Positions 9,107-9,433 of a DNA stretch of 9,433 nucleotides are shown here, piece after piece. The translations under genes and the position numbers were made by a program. Under the pieces are notes generated by a model. That model was not told the origin of the DNA. It saw only the letters and a program-made list of their open reading frames with translations, and ran no database searches. The stretch is from positions 1-9,433 of the forward strand of contig JAFLJU010000233.1 in NCBI GenBank assembly GCA_022712835.1. The letters run 5' to 3'. Positions within the stretch are counted from its first letter, which is position 1, and each line of letters opens with the position of its first letter. Origin of the DNA: Desulfobacteraceae bacterium. GTDB lineage: Bacteria; Desulfobacterota; Desulfobacteria; Desulfobacterales; Desulfobacteraceae.

Positions 9107-9433
9107 GATTTTCTTCTCAGCTGGCGGGTGTCCCCCACCCGGATGGTCAGGTTGACAGAATCGAAGTATTCGATGAGAGGAATTACAAATTTTCTGGATA
9201 TTCCTGTCATATCCTTGAATTCCGGGGTGGTGATGCTTTCCTTTTCCTTCAGGAAAGAAACCAATGTTTCAGAGATATCTGAGATGGCCTGTGCATCGAA
9301 ATTAAGATCATCTTTTGTTTTTACAATTAGCTTTTCATCAATGAGTATCTGCAAAACATCCTTGGCGGTTTTCTGATCCAGGTTCAGATCCTGGCAGATG
9401 GTTCTGAAAAACGGTGGGGTGAGGCCACCGTTC
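9103..9433 (-). CDS. selB: SelB, selenocysteine-specific elongation factor, C-terminal part
   Basis: The last 109 codons of a gene that begins beyond the right edge. They cover part of the C-terminal winged-helix array of SelB, which binds the SECIS hairpin in selenoprotein mRNAs while the missing N-terminal GTPase domain brings Sec-tRNA to UGA codons. The fragment starts NGGLTPPFFRTICQDL, continues through the short beta-hairpin LIVKTKDDLNFD, and ends with the typical last winged helix: ITTPEFKDMTGISRKFVIPL followed by IEYFDSVNLTIRVGDTRQLR. The motif S-R-K, then I-P-L-I-E-Y-F-D, then R-V-G-D-T-R is the best marker. The reading frame is open to the edge, so no start is given. It converges on hemW with an 11-nt gap that contains no visible terminator. 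Its presence implies that the organism makes selenoproteins. Confidence 0.93.
   Translation of the reverse strand, partial: NGGLTPPFFRTICQDLNLDQKTAKDVLQILIDEKLIVKTKDDLNFDAQAISDISETLVSFLKEKESITTPEFKDMTGISRKFVIPLIEYFDSVNLTIRVGDTRQLRRKS

Overview
The window looks like chromosomal DNA of a Gram-negative, probably anaerobic bacterium. A sulfate-reducing Desulfobacterota (Desulfobacteraceae-like) lineage is my best guess. This rests on an LPS inner-core locus, a selenocysteine elongation factor (SelB), radical SAM genes and the general codon style. No taxonomic marker is present, so the assignment is inference. There are no tRNA or rRNA genes, CRISPR arrays, insertion sequences or phage genes.

Left part (1-1389, + strand): the 3' end of a WaaE/LgtF-like family 2 glycosyltransferase, whose frame is broken by an in-frame TAA at 195-197, followed by an intact, AT-rich family 2 glycosyltransferase. 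Middle part (6502 down to 1386, - strand): a tight five-gene operon, kdnA - kdnB - kdsB - GT4 glycosyltransferase - GT9 glycosyltransferase, with gaps of 24, 14, 4 and 17 nt. It ends tail-to-tail against the AT-rich glycosyltransferase, and the two stop codons overlap.

The central result is the kdnA-kdnB-kdsB trio. In Shewanella oneidensis these genes make CMP-8-amino-3,8-dideoxy-manno-octulosonate (CMP-Kdo8N): KdnB oxidises C8 of Kdo, KdnA transaminates the aldehyde, and KdsB activates the amino sugar with CTP. The two following glycosyltransferases, and those at the left edge, probably build the LPS core onto this modified Kdo. The likely chemical outcome is an inner core carrying a positively charged amino group at Kdo.

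Right part (6685-9433): after a 182-nt divergent promoter region come a radical SAM enzyme of unknown substrate, with an unusual CX4CX2C cluster motif, and hemW, which overlaps it by 8 nt and starts with TTG. The 3' end of selB converges on hemW. hemW carries two separate 15-bp tandem duplications. One is an in-frame pentapeptide repeat in a loop. The other sits exactly at its stop codon and duplicates both the hemW stop and the selB stop.
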